A DNA stretch of 64,000 nucleotides from Kribbella sp. ALI-6-A (GTDB lineage Bacteria; Actinomycetota; Actinomycetes; Propionibacteriales; Kribbellaceae). The stretch spans positions 372,001-436,000 of the forward strand of contig NZ_MTQN01000009.1 in assembly GCF_001984195.1 (NCBI RefSeq), written 5' to 3'. The translations under genes were made by a program, and so were the position numbers. How positions within the stretch are numbered: position 1 is the stretch's first letter; each line of letters opens with the position of its first letter. Below the pieces are notes generated by a model. The model saw nothing but the letters and a program-made list of their open reading frames with translations, was not told where the DNA came from and searched no databases. Positions 24,740 to 35,200 of the stretch are shown one piece after another.

Positions 24740-25483
24740 TCATGGGCAGGTCGGCGTGATCGCCTGGGCCGCGGTGCGGTCGCCGGCGGTGATCGGCAGC
24801 GCGTACTTGCGGGCGACCTGGAGGTAGCGCAGCACGTAGGTGCAGCGGTAGGCGCGGTTCAGCGGCATCCACTCGCCCGGACCGGCGTCGTTCTTGGAGG
24901 CGTTGGCCGGGCCGTCGACCGCGAGCAGGTTGGCGGCCTGGTCGTTGGCGAAGTCGACGCGTCGTTGGGCCGACCAGCGGGCCGCGCCCATGTCCCAGGC
25001 CCGGGACAGCGGGTAGACGTGGTCGATCTGCACCTTGGACGCCGCGGCCTTGCGGAACTCGACCCGGCGGCCGGTGTAGGGCTCGGACGGCAGCAGGCCG
25101 GCCACGACGACGCAGCTCTTCGCGGTGCGGTTCTGCACCACGGTCAGCTGCGCGGCCAGTACGTCGTTACGGGTGTCGCACCCGTTGTGACCGCCCGGGC
25201 CGTTGTGGTCATCGGTCCAGGCCTGACCGAAGCGGTCGCGCTGGTAGCCCGGTACGTCCGGCCGGACCGCGACGACCCGGGCCTGCCGCAGCTCCGCGGC
25301 GATCGCCTTCGCCGTACCGGTCGCCGGCTTGGCCGGTCCCGTCGGCTTGGGCGCCGGTGACTTGGTGGCGGTGGGTTCGGTCGCGGGACGGGAAGGGGTC
25401 GGGCTGGAGCCGGCGGACGGGTAGGTGCACCCGGCGGTTGTCGCACAGACGAGCAGGACCACGGCGAAGCGAAGGCGGATCAC
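24740..25483 (-). CDS. Secreted HNH-nuclease-like lipoprotein (DUF1524/GmrSD C-terminal type)
   Basis: 247 residues. Signal peptide with lipobox TTAGC (C19), then a Pro/Thr-rich linker to residue ~55. The catalytic domain carries VQIDHVYPLSRAWDMG (the DH of the HNH motif) and later FANDQAANLLAVDGPAN and ASKNDAGPGEWMP, the pattern of the DUF1524 branch of HNH endonucleases. Cysteines at DTRNDVL and near the C-terminus may form disulfides. Exported nucleases of this type probably degrade extracellular DNA for nutrition. Convergent with the cobalamin protein gene, 13 nt apart, without a clear terminator. Confidence 0.85.
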   Translation of the reverse strand: MIRLRFAVVLLVCATTAGCTYPSAGSSPTPSRPATEPTATKSPAPKPTGPAKPATGTAKAIAAELRQARVVAVRPDVPGYQRDRFGQAWTDDHNGPGGHNGCDTRNDVLAAQLTVVQNRTAKSCVVVAGLLPSEPYTGRRVEFRKAAASKVQIDHVYPLSRAWDMGAARWSAQRRVDFANDQAANLLAVDGPANASKNDAGPGEWMPLNRAYRCTYVLRYLQVARKYALPITAGDRTAAQAITPTCP

Positions 25484-25675
25484 GCGACCGCAAACTACCG
25501 GCCTGCGAGCGGCCCGCCCGGCGTACGCGCCGACGCCGGGCGATCGACTACGTCACTCGCTCAGGACCTGGACGACGCGTCGATTTCCGCGCCCGCTCGG
25601 CGCGTCGGCGGAAGAATGAGTGCGCTTCGGCGGGGCGCCATCGGTGAGCTTGGTACCGGTTGATTGACTGGGGTC

Positions 25676-27163
25676 GTGGGTACGGGCGACAAGGTGCTGG
25701 TAGCGAAGCGATACAAGTTGGGTCCGTCCATCGGACGCGGGGGCATGGGAGAGGTTTTCCGTGCCACCGACGAGGTGCTCGGACGTACGGTGGCGGTGAA
25801 GTTGCTGCTGCCGACCGACCGCGACCCCCGAGCCGCCGAACGCTTCCACCGGGAGGCGCAGGCCGCCGCCCGGCTGAGTGATCCGCAGGTCGTGTCCGTG
25901 TACGACTTCGGCAACCACGACGACGGCTTCTTCCTGGTGATGGAACTGGTCGAGGGCGGCACGGTCGCTGACGAGCTCACCCAGCACGGCCCGCTGCCCA
26001 AGGACCGCGCGATCGACATCGTCGAACAGGCCGCCGCGGGTCTGGCGGCCGCGCACCGGGAGGACGTCGTCCATCGCGACGTGAAACCGGGCAACCTGCT
26101 GGTGGCTCCGGGCGGGGCGGTGAAGGTCGCGGACTTCGGCATCGCTCATCTGCCGGGCCAAGGGGCGACCACGCTGACGGCGACCGGTCAGATCATCGGC
26201 AGCTCGCACTACCTCGCTCCCGAGCGGGCGCGGGGTGGCCGGGCCGGCAAGGCGTCGGACGTGTACTCGCTGGGCTGCGTGCTGTACCAACTGGTGACCG
26301 GGCGTCCGCCGTTCACCGCGGAGAACCCGACCGCGATCCTCTACCAGCACGTCGACGCCGAGCCGGTACGCCCGAGCCTGGAGCGGCCGGAGCTCGCCGG
26401 GTCCTTCGAGACCGTGCTGCTGCGGATGCTCGCCAAGGACCCCGCCGACCGGCCGACGGCCGCGGAGATCGCGGACGGCGCCCTGCGGGCCCAGCAGCCG
26501 CTCGGTGACGACTGGCGCGCGGTCGCGGGAGTCCCCGCTGCCGCGGGACTCGCTGCGACCGCTCCCTCGGCTGGTGCTGCTGATGTCCCCGCAGGCGCTG
26601 ATGTCCCCGCCGGGACCAACCCGCTCGAGGTTGCACCCCGGCCGCCGCGACGCCCTTCGACGAAGATGCTGGCGGGGCTGGTCGCCGTCCTGACGACGAC
26701 AGCGGCGGTGCTGGCCGGAGTCGCGATCTACGGCAACGACCCGACGCTGCCACCGACGACCGATCTGGGTCCGCAACCGGAGCTCACGACCCCCACGCCC
26801 GGCACCACCGCCAGTACGACGGACCCGACGACCACGACTTCCACCAGCGGTCCCACCCAAGGGGCGCCCGGCGGCGAGGCGAGCCCGACGGCGACGGTCC
26901 AGCCGACCCAGAGCCCGAGCGCGCAGCAGACCCCGACGCCTGGCACCACGCCGACCGGCGGTACGACACCGTCGCCGACGACGTCACCCACGGGGTCCGT
27001 GGAGCCGACGCCTACCCCTAGCCAGCCGACCCAGACGACGCCGTCGTCGGAACCGTCGCCTTCGACCACGCCGTCGTCGGACCCGTCTCCGTCCAGCACT
27101 CCGGTGAGTACACCACCCACGCCGGATCCTGCGCGGAACACCAGCTCGCCGTCGACGGACTGA
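25676..27163 (+). CDS. Membrane Ser/Thr protein kinase with Pro/Thr-rich extracellular tail
   Basis: 495 residues. Hanks-type kinase at residues ~10-270: GRGGMGEVF glycine loop, VAVKLLL, VVHRDVKPGNLLV, DFGIAHL, activation loop GSSHYLAPERA. A juxtamembrane region and one membrane helix (MLAGLVAVLTTTAAVLAG, about residue 345-362) follow, then ~130 residues of Thr/Pro/Ser repeats facing outside. No PASTA or other sensor domain is present, so the tail may be a wall spacer. GTG 25676 is the preferred start; TTG 25664 four codons upstream is the alternative. No strong ribosome-binding site. It lies 193 bp after the divergent nuclease gene, a stretch in which I see no other feature. Confidence 0.9.
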   Translation: MGTGDKVLVAKRYKLGPSIGRGGMGEVFRATDEVLGRTVAVKLLLPTDRDPRAAERFHREAQAAARLSDPQVVSVYDFGNHDDGFFLVMELVEGGTVADELTQHGPLPKDRAIDIVEQAAAGLAAAHREDVVHRDVKPGNLLVAPGGAVKVADFGIAHLPGQGATTLTATGQIIGSSHYLAPERARGGRAGKASDVYSLGCVLYQLVTGRPPFTAENPTAILYQHVDAEPVRPSLERPELAGSFETVLLRMLAKDPADRPTAAEIADGALRAQQPLGDDWRAVAGVPAAAGLAATAPSAGAADVPAGADVPAGTNPLEVAPRPPRRPSTKMLAGLVAVLTTTAAVLAGVAIYGNDPTLPPTTDLGPQPELTTPTPGTTASTTDPTTTTSTSGPTQGAPGGEASPTATVQPTQSPSAQQTPTPGTTPTGGTTPSPTTSPTGSVEPTPTPSQPTQTTPSSEPSPSTTPSSDPSPSSTPVSTPPTPDPARNTSSPSTD

Positions 27164-27218
27164 CTCCGCGCCGGCCGGAGGGTCGACCGGATCGGCGGCT
27201 GATTGCCACAGTTAACGA

Positions 27219-28994
27219 TTACTCAGGCGAGCTGTCGACCAGCCGTTGCCGGAGACCGGTCGCGCGCAGCGCGCGGCGGCTGAGTGCGAGCCGGACGGAC
27301 TCCTCGGTGCCGACAACCCGCACCCGGCTCTCCGCGCGCGTGATCGCGGTGTAGAACAACTCCCGCGTCAGCAGCCGTGACTCCTCGTTCGGCATCAGCA
27401 CGGTGACCTCGGCGGCCTGGCTGCCCTGGGCCTTGTGGATCGTCATCGCGTGCAGCGTCTCGATGTTGCCGAGGCGGCTGGGTGCGAAGTCGCGGCGCCC
27501 GCGCGAGCTGTCGATGCACACCCGCAGCGAACCGTCCGGCCGCCGAATGGTCACCCCGACGTCACCGTTGTAGATGCCCAGCGCGTAGTCGTTGGCCGTC
27601 ACCAGCACCGGCCGTCCGACGTACCAGGTGTCCCACAGCGGGTCCTCGGTCTCCTCGGTGATCCACCGCTCGACGGTCCGGTTCCAGTGCTGCACGCCCC
27701 ACAGACCTTCCCGATGCGCGCAGAGCAGGCGATGCCGGTCGAGCGCCGCCAGCGCGGCGTCCGCATCACCGGCCTCGGCAGCTTCCCGGATCGCCAGTAC
27801 GTCGGGAAGCAGCGCGGCGCGCAAGGTCTCCCGCGGGTCGTCCTGCTCGACGAAGTGCACCCGCTCCCCACCACCCCGCAGTACGCCGAGTACGTCGTCC
27901 GCCCGGTCCTCGCGCACGGCCAACGCCAGTTCGCCGATTTCGCTGCCGAACCGGTGCGAGGTCCGCAGCTCGGCGGCCTCGATGTGCCCGCCGGACACCA
28001 GCCCGTCGACGAGATCGGCCAGCACCGCGCCCGCCTCGATCGACGCCAGCTGGTCGGGGTCGCCGACCAGCACCAGCCGGGCTCCGGGCCGGACCGCCTC
28101 GAGCAGCCGCGCCATCATCGTCAGCGACACCATCGAGGTCTCGTCGACGACGACGATGTCGTGCGGCAGCCGGTTGTCGCGGTCGTGGCGGAACCGGCTG
28201 GACGAGTCCGGCCGCCGCCCGAGCAGCATGTGCAGGGTCCGCGCGTGGAAGTCGCCCAGCCGCGCGGTGTCCTCCGGGGACAGCCGGTCGGACATCTCGC
28301 GGCGTACCGCTTCTTCGAGCCGGGCCGCGGCCTTGCCGGTCGGCGCGGTCAGCGCGATCCACGGGCGCCGCTCCCCCGCGATCTCCGCCTGCTCCGCGAG
28401 CAGCGCCAACAGCCCGGCGACGGTGGTCGTCTTGCCGGTGCCCGGGCCGCCGGTCAGCACGGTCGTCCACTGCCGGACCGCGGTCTGCGCCGCGGCGCGC
28501 TGCTCGACGTACGAGCTGCCGGGGAACAGCCGGTCCAGCCCTGCCAGCAGCACGGCTTCGTTGGCGATCCGCGGCTCCAGTCGCTGGGCGCGACGGCGAA
28601 GGTCCTGCTCGACCTGCTCCTCCTCACGCCAGTAGCGATCGAAGTACAGCAGGGTCTCTTCCAGATGCAGCGGGTACGGCGCAGCGAGCAGCGGGCTCGC
28701 CCTGAGAGCCGTCAGCCACTCGTCGAGCGCCGGCCAGTCCAGCTCGGCGCCTTCCTCACCGACCTCGTCGCGCACCAAGGCGAGGTCGAGGCAGATCGAC
28801 CCGGCCCGTACGGCGCGCGCCACCAGCGCGCAGGCGAGCGCCACTGTCTCGTCGGTCTCCCCCAGCATGGCCGTGAGCCGCGACGCGACGTGCACGTCGG
28901 CGGCCAGGAGCACGCCGGCCGTGTTGAAGTCCCGCAGGATCCCGGTCGCTCCGAGCGCCAGCGCCGAGTCGAACTCATCGACGGTCGTGGTCAT
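27219..28994 (-). CDS. recD: Exodeoxyribonuclease V alpha subunit RecD
   Basis: 591 residues. SF1B helicase with Walker A TGGPGTGKTTTVAGLL near residue 180, TAPTGKAAARL, Walker B DIVVVDETSMVS, a GDPDQLASIEAGAV motif and the C-terminal AMTIHKAQGSQ and YTAITRAE motifs. It is the fast 5'-3' motor of RecBCD for double-strand break repair. ATG 28994 overlaps the recB stop in an ATGA; 60 extra upstream codons are an antisense-type artefact. Length is close to that of E. coli RecD. Last gene of recC-recB-recD. Confidence 0.95.
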   Translation of the reverse strand: MTTTVDEFDSALALGATGILRDFNTAGVLLAADVHVASRLTAMLGETDETVALACALVARAVRAGSICLDLALVRDEVGEEGAELDWPALDEWLTALRASPLLAAPYPLHLEETLLYFDRYWREEEQVEQDLRRRAQRLEPRIANEAVLLAGLDRLFPGSSYVEQRAAAQTAVRQWTTVLTGGPGTGKTTTVAGLLALLAEQAEIAGERRPWIALTAPTGKAAARLEEAVRREMSDRLSPEDTARLGDFHARTLHMLLGRRPDSSSRFRHDRDNRLPHDIVVVDETSMVSLTMMARLLEAVRPGARLVLVGDPDQLASIEAGAVLADLVDGLVSGGHIEAAELRTSHRFGSEIGELALAVREDRADDVLGVLRGGGERVHFVEQDDPRETLRAALLPDVLAIREAAEAGDADAALAALDRHRLLCAHREGLWGVQHWNRTVERWITEETEDPLWDTWYVGRPVLVTANDYALGIYNGDVGVTIRRPDGSLRVCIDSSRGRRDFAPSRLGNIETLHAMTIHKAQGSQAAEVTVLMPNEESRLLTRELFYTAITRAESRVRVVGTEESVRLALSRRALRATGLRQRLVDSSPE

Positions 28995-31900
28995 GCCGTC
29001 CTCCCGTCGAGCAGCTCGGACAGCGCGAGAACCATTGCCGCAGGCAACGGCCAGCTGAACACCCCGGCCGGATGGCCGTCCACCACCGGAGTCTCCGGGC
29101 CGCACATCCCGCGCAGATAGAGATAGACCACTCCGCCGAGATGCGTCTCCGGGTCGTACGCCGGCAACCGCCACCGCAGATAGCGATGCAGCACGACCGA
29201 GTACAGCATCGCCTGCAACGGATAGTCGGAGTGCAGCATCGCGGCACCCAGTTCGTCCCGCCCGTACGCCGCGGACGTCGCCGGCTGCTCCGGATCGCCG
29301 AGCCGGTTCGTCTTGTAGTCGACCACCACGAACCGATGACTCTCGCCGTCCGGAACCCGCAGGACGACGTCGATCGACCCGGACAGGTAGCCACGCAGAC
29401 TCTGCCCACCGAGCAAGGGCTGTTCGAGCCGTTCGGCGTACGCGAGCAGCGGGTCGTCAGCCGGCAGATGCGCGCGCATCAGCGGCGCCAGCTCGGACAG
29501 GTGCACGTCGACAGACGCGTGGTCGCCACCGGCCAGCGGAATCTCGAAGTCCAGCTCCCGAAGCCGGTCGCGGCGGCCCAGATCGCGCAACGTCAGGCCC
29601 GGCGCCAACGGCCCGAGCGGCGTGTCGTGCATCGGCAGCATCGCCGTCGCCAACTCGTCAGGCGTCACGTCGACCCGCCAGAACGGCAGCTGGTCCCGGA
29701 TCCGCGCGGCCAGCTCGGCGTGCAGGTCCGGCGCCAGCGGGTCGGCGTCCTCCAGCACGGCATGCACCAGCGACCCGAACGTCGCGCCGACCGGCAGCCC
29801 TTCCATCGGCGACGGCAACGCGTCGGGCGGCGGGATCGTCGGCGCCGGCACCAGATCGACCGCCTCGTCCTCCAACTGGCTTTCCTCCGGCTCGCTGCCG
29901 ACACCGCCCACCTGCTGCTCCGCGGCCCGGATCAACCCCGAGTACGACGTACGCCGCCACTGGAGGTCGACCTCACGCGAGAAGCGCGCGATCGTCAGCC
30001 CACCGGGCGATTGCTCCACAAGGGGCTCGACGTGATCCGCGATCGCGGATTCCTCGACCACCGGTCCCCCGGCCTGCTGCCAGCGCCGGAGCCAGATCAG
30101 CACCTCGTCGTCGGACGTCGCCCGGTCCAGCTGGTCGGGCACGACCGCCTCGCCCTGCTTCCGGCCGCGCAGCAGCCGGGAGATTCCGCCGTTGACCTCG
30201 TCCCACGACGGCGCCCACCAGGCCACGACCTGGGACTGGGCCCGCGTCAGTGCGACGTACGTGAGCCGGATGTCGTCACCGGCGACCTCGGCCCGCCAGC
30301 GCTTCTCGTTCGCCCGGTACTCGGCCCGGCCCTTGCCGCCGATGTCGAGGCTGCGGATGCCGTTTTCGTGGAACAGCAGCAGCTCCTCCTCGTCGAAGAT
30401 GTGCCGGTTGAAGCCGAACGGGAGGTAGACGACGGGATACTGCAGTCCCTTGCTCACCCACACCGTCATGATCTGGACCGCGGCGGCGTCGCTGTCGAGC
30501 CGGCGCGTGCGCTCGGCCGTCCGGCCCCTGCCGGTGCACTCCTGCCGCAGCCAGTCGAGCAACGCGGGCAGCCCGAACTTCTCCCGGTGCGCGGTGTCGT
30601 GCAGCAGTTCGGCCAGGTGGGCGAGGTCGGTCATGTCGCGCTCGCCGCCTCGCCAGGCGAGGACCCGATCCGCCATCCCGTTCAGCTGCGCGGCCTCGAA
30701 AACCGCCGCGACGCCACGAGCCCGCAGGTGATCGGCCCAGGCCCGCAGCGTCAGACCGATCCGGTCGGTGAGCTCCTCGCCGCCGGCGTGCAGGCTGGCC
30801 GCGGTCTCGCCGAAGAACATCGTCGTCGCCGCGGCCCGGACCAGGCCGGAGCGGTGCGGCTGCTCGAACGCCTCCAGCAGACACAGCCAGTCCTGGGCCG
30901 CCTGCGACGCGAAGATGTCCAGGTCACCGGAGTAGACCGCCGGGATCCCGGCCTGGGCGAGCGCCTCGCGGCAGGCCCGTGCGTCCTTGTGCGCCTCGAC
31001 GATCACCGCGACGTCACCCGCGCGCAGCGGCCGTTCGCCGTACGTCGGACCGGCGGCGAGCAGCCGCCCGATGTCGGCCGCGAGATCCCGCGCGATGTGG
31101 TCGCGCAGCTCGTCCATCGGGATGCTCTTGCGGGACGACGAGCCGAACTGCTCGCGGCGTACGACCCGGAGCCGGAACGGCGCGTCGCACGGCGCGCCCG
31201 CGAGCCGGCTGCCCTGGTGATGGGCCGCGACGGGGTGGACGACGATGTCGGGGTGCCCGAGCCGGGCACCGCCCAGCACGACCTGCAGACAGTCGACGAG
31301 TGGCTGATCGCTGCGCCAGTTGGTCCCGAGGGTCCGTCGCTGCCCCGCGGTCGCCGCCGCCGTCAGGTACGTCGCGATGTCGCCGCCGCGGAAGGCGTAG
31401 ATCGCCTGCTTCGGGTCGCCGATCAGGACCAGCGTGCTCGAGCCGTTGAACGCGGCGTCGATCACCTTCCACTGCACCGGGTCGGTGTCCTGGAACTCGT
31501 CGACCATCACGACCGACCAGCGACGCTGCATCCGCCGCCGCGCCGGCGCGGCCGGATCCTGCAGCGCTTCGGCCAGGCGGGTCAGCAGGTCGTCGTACCC
31601 GAGCACGCCGAGCCGGCGCTTGCGGCGCTCCACCTCGTCCAGGACGGCCAGCGCGAACTCGACGCGAACCCCCTCGGGAGAGGACTCGGCGTACTTCTCT
31701 GGCACCAGTCGGGTGTGCGGGTTGCCGACCACCTTCAGGGCGAGCTCGAGTGCGGTCCCGCGCGTGATCGGCGGCTGCTCCGCCGAACCGCCGAACCGGG
31801 CGAGGTAGAGGTCGTCGACCACTTCGGCAACGAGATCGGTCAGGTCCTCGACCAAGGTGACCCCGGCGTCGGTGTCACCGGCGACGCCCAGGGACCGCAG

Positions 31901-32284
31901 GACGAGCTGGCAGAACTGGTGCGTCGTCGCGATCGTCGCCGCGTCGAAGTTGGCCAGCGCGTCCCGGAGCCGCCCATGCCGTACGGCGAGCTCGGCGGCG
32001 CTCCCGTTGACCAGATGTCCGAGGAGCCCGGGATCGCCCCGCCACGGATCGGGATCGGCCAGAGCCTGCTCGGCCTCCAGCAACTGCGAACGCACGCGTT
32101 CGCGCAGCTCCTGGCTGGCCGCGCGGCCGAAGGTGATCAGCAGCATCTCGTCGAGGCGGGCGGCGCCCTCGGCGACGTACCGGGTGACCAGGCCGGCCAG
32201 CGCATAGGTCTTGCCCGTGCCGGCGCTTGCCTCCAGCACAGTGGTTCCCGACGGCAAAGGCCCCAGGAGATCGAACCCGTCCAT
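28991..32284 (-). CDS. recB: Exodeoxyribonuclease V beta subunit RecB
   Basis: 1097 residues. UvrD-like helicase with Walker A LEASAGTGKTYALAGL at residues ~16-31, Walker B MVDEFQDTDPVQW, motif III GDPKQAIYAFRGGDI, and YVALTRAQSQVV. The C-terminal nuclease domain has VVVDYKTNRLG (D-x-K), the metal-dependent active site shared with RecB/AddAB nucleases. ATG 32284 overlaps the recC stop by one base. Complete and apparently functional. RecB is the 3'-5' motor and the nuclease of the complex. Confidence 0.95.
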   Translation of the reverse strand: MDGFDLLGPLPSGTTVLEASAGTGKTYALAGLVTRYVAEGAARLDEMLLITFGRAASQELRERVRSQLLEAEQALADPDPWRGDPGLLGHLVNGSAAELAVRHGRLRDALANFDAATIATTHQFCQLVLRSLGVAGDTDAGVTLVEDLTDLVAEVVDDLYLARFGGSAEQPPITRGTALELALKVVGNPHTRLVPEKYAESSPEGVRVEFALAVLDEVERRKRRLGVLGYDDLLTRLAEALQDPAAPARRRMQRRWSVVMVDEFQDTDPVQWKVIDAAFNGSSTLVLIGDPKQAIYAFRGGDIATYLTAAATAGQRRTLGTNWRSDQPLVDCLQVVLGGARLGHPDIVVHPVAAHHQGSRLAGAPCDAPFRLRVVRREQFGSSSRKSIPMDELRDHIARDLAADIGRLLAAGPTYGERPLRAGDVAVIVEAHKDARACREALAQAGIPAVYSGDLDIFASQAAQDWLCLLEAFEQPHRSGLVRAAATTMFFGETAASLHAGGEELTDRIGLTLRAWADHLRARGVAAVFEAAQLNGMADRVLAWRGGERDMTDLAHLAELLHDTAHREKFGLPALLDWLRQECTGRGRTAERTRRLDSDAAAVQIMTVWVSKGLQYPVVYLPFGFNRHIFDEEELLLFHENGIRSLDIGGKGRAEYRANEKRWRAEVAGDDIRLTYVALTRAQSQVVAWWAPSWDEVNGGISRLLRGRKQGEAVVPDQLDRATSDDEVLIWLRRWQQAGGPVVEESAIADHVEPLVEQSPGGLTIARFSREVDLQWRRTSYSGLIRAAEQQVGGVGSEPEESQLEDEAVDLVPAPTIPPPDALPSPMEGLPVGATFGSLVHAVLEDADPLAPDLHAELAARIRDQLPFWRVDVTPDELATAMLPMHDTPLGPLAPGLTLRDLGRRDRLRELDFEIPLAGGDHASVDVHLSELAPLMRAHLPADDPLLAYAERLEQPLLGGQSLRGYLSGSIDVVLRVPDGESHRFVVVDYKTNRLGDPEQPATSAAYGRDELGAAMLHSDYPLQAMLYSVVLHRYLRWRLPAYDPETHLGGVVYLYLRGMCGPETPVVDGHPAGVFSWPLPAAMVLALSELLDGRTA

Positions 32285-35200
32285 CAGGGCGCTCCCTGCT
32301 CGAAGCGCAGCATCGGTTCCCACAGACGCGCCGCGTAGGCGCCGAGCCGGGTGGGCTCGCCCTGCCATTCCTCACCCGGACGCGTCGGCTCGAGCAGGAC
32401 CTTGAGCGGTGCGTTCGGTCCCCACACGCGGACGTGCGCGGGGTCCGCGTTCTCACCGTCGTAGTTGGCGGGCTTCCACCGCCGCCCGGCGGCGGTCATC
32501 GGGTCGTCGTCGGTCCGGCGCGCCTGGCACCAGGCGAAGGAGGTCTTCAACGGCAGCGGCAACGGTTCGCGGCGACCGCTGTCGTAGATCGAGATCAGAT
32601 CGGCGAGGAAGCCACGCGCCTGCGGTCCGACCGGGCCGAACAGCCGGCTCGCCGGAGTGCGGCCGCTGCGGGGACGGCCGATGGCCAAGCCGGTCCAGTT
32701 GTGGTCCTCGTCGTTGGCCGACAACGCGAGCAGCTGGATCCAGGAGGTCAGCAACTGCTTGGCGTCGAGCCGCGAGTAGCTCACCGAGACCAGCCGATAC
32801 CCGTACACGCCGGGCACCGTACCGGTGAGCCGCCGGCCACCGCCGAGCTCCACATCCACGTCGAACGCCGTGGCGCCGCCCTGCCGATGGGGATGCGCGG
32901 TGATCGCCAGGCCCCGCGCGATGTCTCGGATCTCCGTTGCGGTCCGCCAGCCCAGTCGTCCCGGCGGCAGCGTCCCCCGGCGCCACTCGGCCTGCAGCGC
33001 GGCGTCCGGGTGGATGCCCGCGAGCATGTCGCGCAGCATCCGGTCCCCGACCGACCACTTCTCCAGGTTGTCGATCTCCACCGGCATCGCGTCCGAGACG
33101 CCGTCGATCTCCCACGGCAGGGTCAGGTCGAGCGCCCGGAAGAACCCCTTGACCGGGTCACGGAAGAACGCGAGCAGATCCGCGAGCGCGACGTCCTCGC
33201 CGCCGGGCAGTATCAGCGGCTCGGCCAGGAACGTCGGCCGCGGCGGCCGCGAGCCGCCGCCGACCCGCGCCGCCACCAAAGCGGTCGGGTCGAAGGTGAA
33301 CGGCCCCGGCGTACCGAGCCGGCCGGACTCCAAGTTCTTGCGGTCGAAGGGCTGCAGCGGGTGGTTGACCACCACCGCGTCACGCACCTTCGAGTCGGTC
33401 GTGCGGTCCAGGGAGTCGAGCAACTCACCCAGCGGTACGGCGGGCGGCCGCGGCTGACCCGAGTACTCGTTGGCGCCGGTGTAGGTGACGACGAGCGACT
33501 CCGTGGCGGCGAGAATCGCGTCGAGCATCAACTGCCGGTCCTCACTGCGCACGTCCCGCTCGCCAGTGACCGGACGCCGGGCCAGGACGTCGTCGCCGTC
33601 GGACAGACCGAACCGCGGGAACACGCCGTCGTCGAGCCCGAGCAGGCAGATCACCCGGTGCGGCACCGAACGCATCGGCACCATCGTGCACACCGTCAAC
33701 GTGCCGCTGCGGAAGTTCGCCCGGGTCGGGCGACCGGCCAGATGGGACGACAGCAGTGCTCGGACGTCGGCCAGGCGCAACGAAGTGGCGGTGAGCGGCC
33801 CGGCCTCGGCCGCGACCTGGGCGAACTCGCGGTGCACCTGGCCGACCTGCCAGCCGTCGTCCGGCCCGACGCGGGTCAGCCGGTCGATCCCGTCGCGCAG
33901 GGCCTCGAGCCAGGTCGCGAGCGGCTGCGTCCCGTCGAGGCGATCAGTTGCCGCACGCAACCGATCGACGTACTCCGCGAACCTCCCGGCCAGCTCGATC
34001 CGGGTGCTGCCCACGTCGTCGAGCGGCAGGGTGGTGTCGATCCAGGCGTGCGCGTCAGCCGACATCGTGACGCCCGCCAGGACCCGGTCGACGCCGAAGC
34101 GCCAGGTGTTCTGCGGGAAGTCGGCCAGGCCGAACTGGTCGCGGTCGGTCCGGTCGAACGCCCACCGGACGCCCGACTCGCGCACCCACGCGGTCACGGT
34201 GTCGAGATCGTCGTCGGTGAAGCGGAAGCGCCGGCGTACCGGATCGGTCTGCGCCAGGTCGAGCACCTGGCTGGCCGTCGCCCTGCTGCCCGCGAGATCG
34301 AGCAACTGGGACGCGACGCCGAGCAGCGGATTGGTCTGGGTCAGCGAACGGTCGGCCAGTTGCACCCGGAGCTGATGGGCCGGATGGCCGTTCTTGTGCA
34401 GGTCGCCGAGGCCGAAGCGAGCGCTGATCAGCGGCGCGTAGGTCTCGATGTCGGGGCACATCACGAGGATGTCCCGCGGCTCCAGCGTCGGGTCGGCCTG
34501 CAGCATGCCCAGCAGCACCTCACGCAGTACGTCGACCTGCCGGGCGGTGCCGTGGCAGGCGTGGACCTGAACACTGCGATCGCCAGGAGCCAGCTGTCGT
34601 CCTTCAGAGGCCACGGTGTTGTTGCGCAGATCGTGCTGCAGCCAGCCGAGAAGTGTGCCGGGCGTCGTTGGTGACGGGAGGTGGCTGTCGACGCTCGGCA
34701 CCGCCGCGAGCGACAGCTGCAGCTCGCGACTGTCCCGCCCGAGGGTCGCCAGGAGTGGGTGTGCGGCCTGCTGATGCGTCACGTCGTTGGACCGCTCTCC
34801 CGCAGTCGCACCCTGCAGCCGCTCCCAGAGCACGCCGCTGGGGTTGGGAAGCCAGAGGTGTACGTCGCGGTGCTCGGCCAGCGCCGACAGCAGCTCGATC
34901 TCCGTGACCGGCAGCCGCGTGTGGCCGAACAGCGACAGCCGCGCCGGCAGATCGAGCGACTCGGGCTTCTCACGGAGCTGCGCCACCGTCTCGGCGTGAC
35001 GGACGGTCGGTGGCGGTGCATCGATCCGCTCGGCCAGTCGCCGCCACAGCTCCGGCTGCCAGCTCAGGTCGTCGTCGATGACCCCGCCGAGGCCGTCGGT
35101 GTTCCGCCCGGCGCTCCAGTCCGCGAGCACGGCCGGCCGCTGGACGGCGTACGCCGCGAACAGCCGGGCCAGCCGCGCCGCGACGGCGTACCGGCGTCCG

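Noticed and set aside
26728-27141. Gly/Val-rich minus-strand open frame
   Set aside because: Antisense shadow of the Thr/Pro repeat tail of the kinase.
27164-27218. GC-rich stretch between kinase and recD as terminator
   Set aside because: Only a 5-bp stem (CTCCG/CGGAG) can form; too weak to call.
29072-32338. Plus-strand open frame over 1000 codons
   Set aside because: Antisense to recB, with low-complexity Arg/Gln/Val composition and no recognisable fold.
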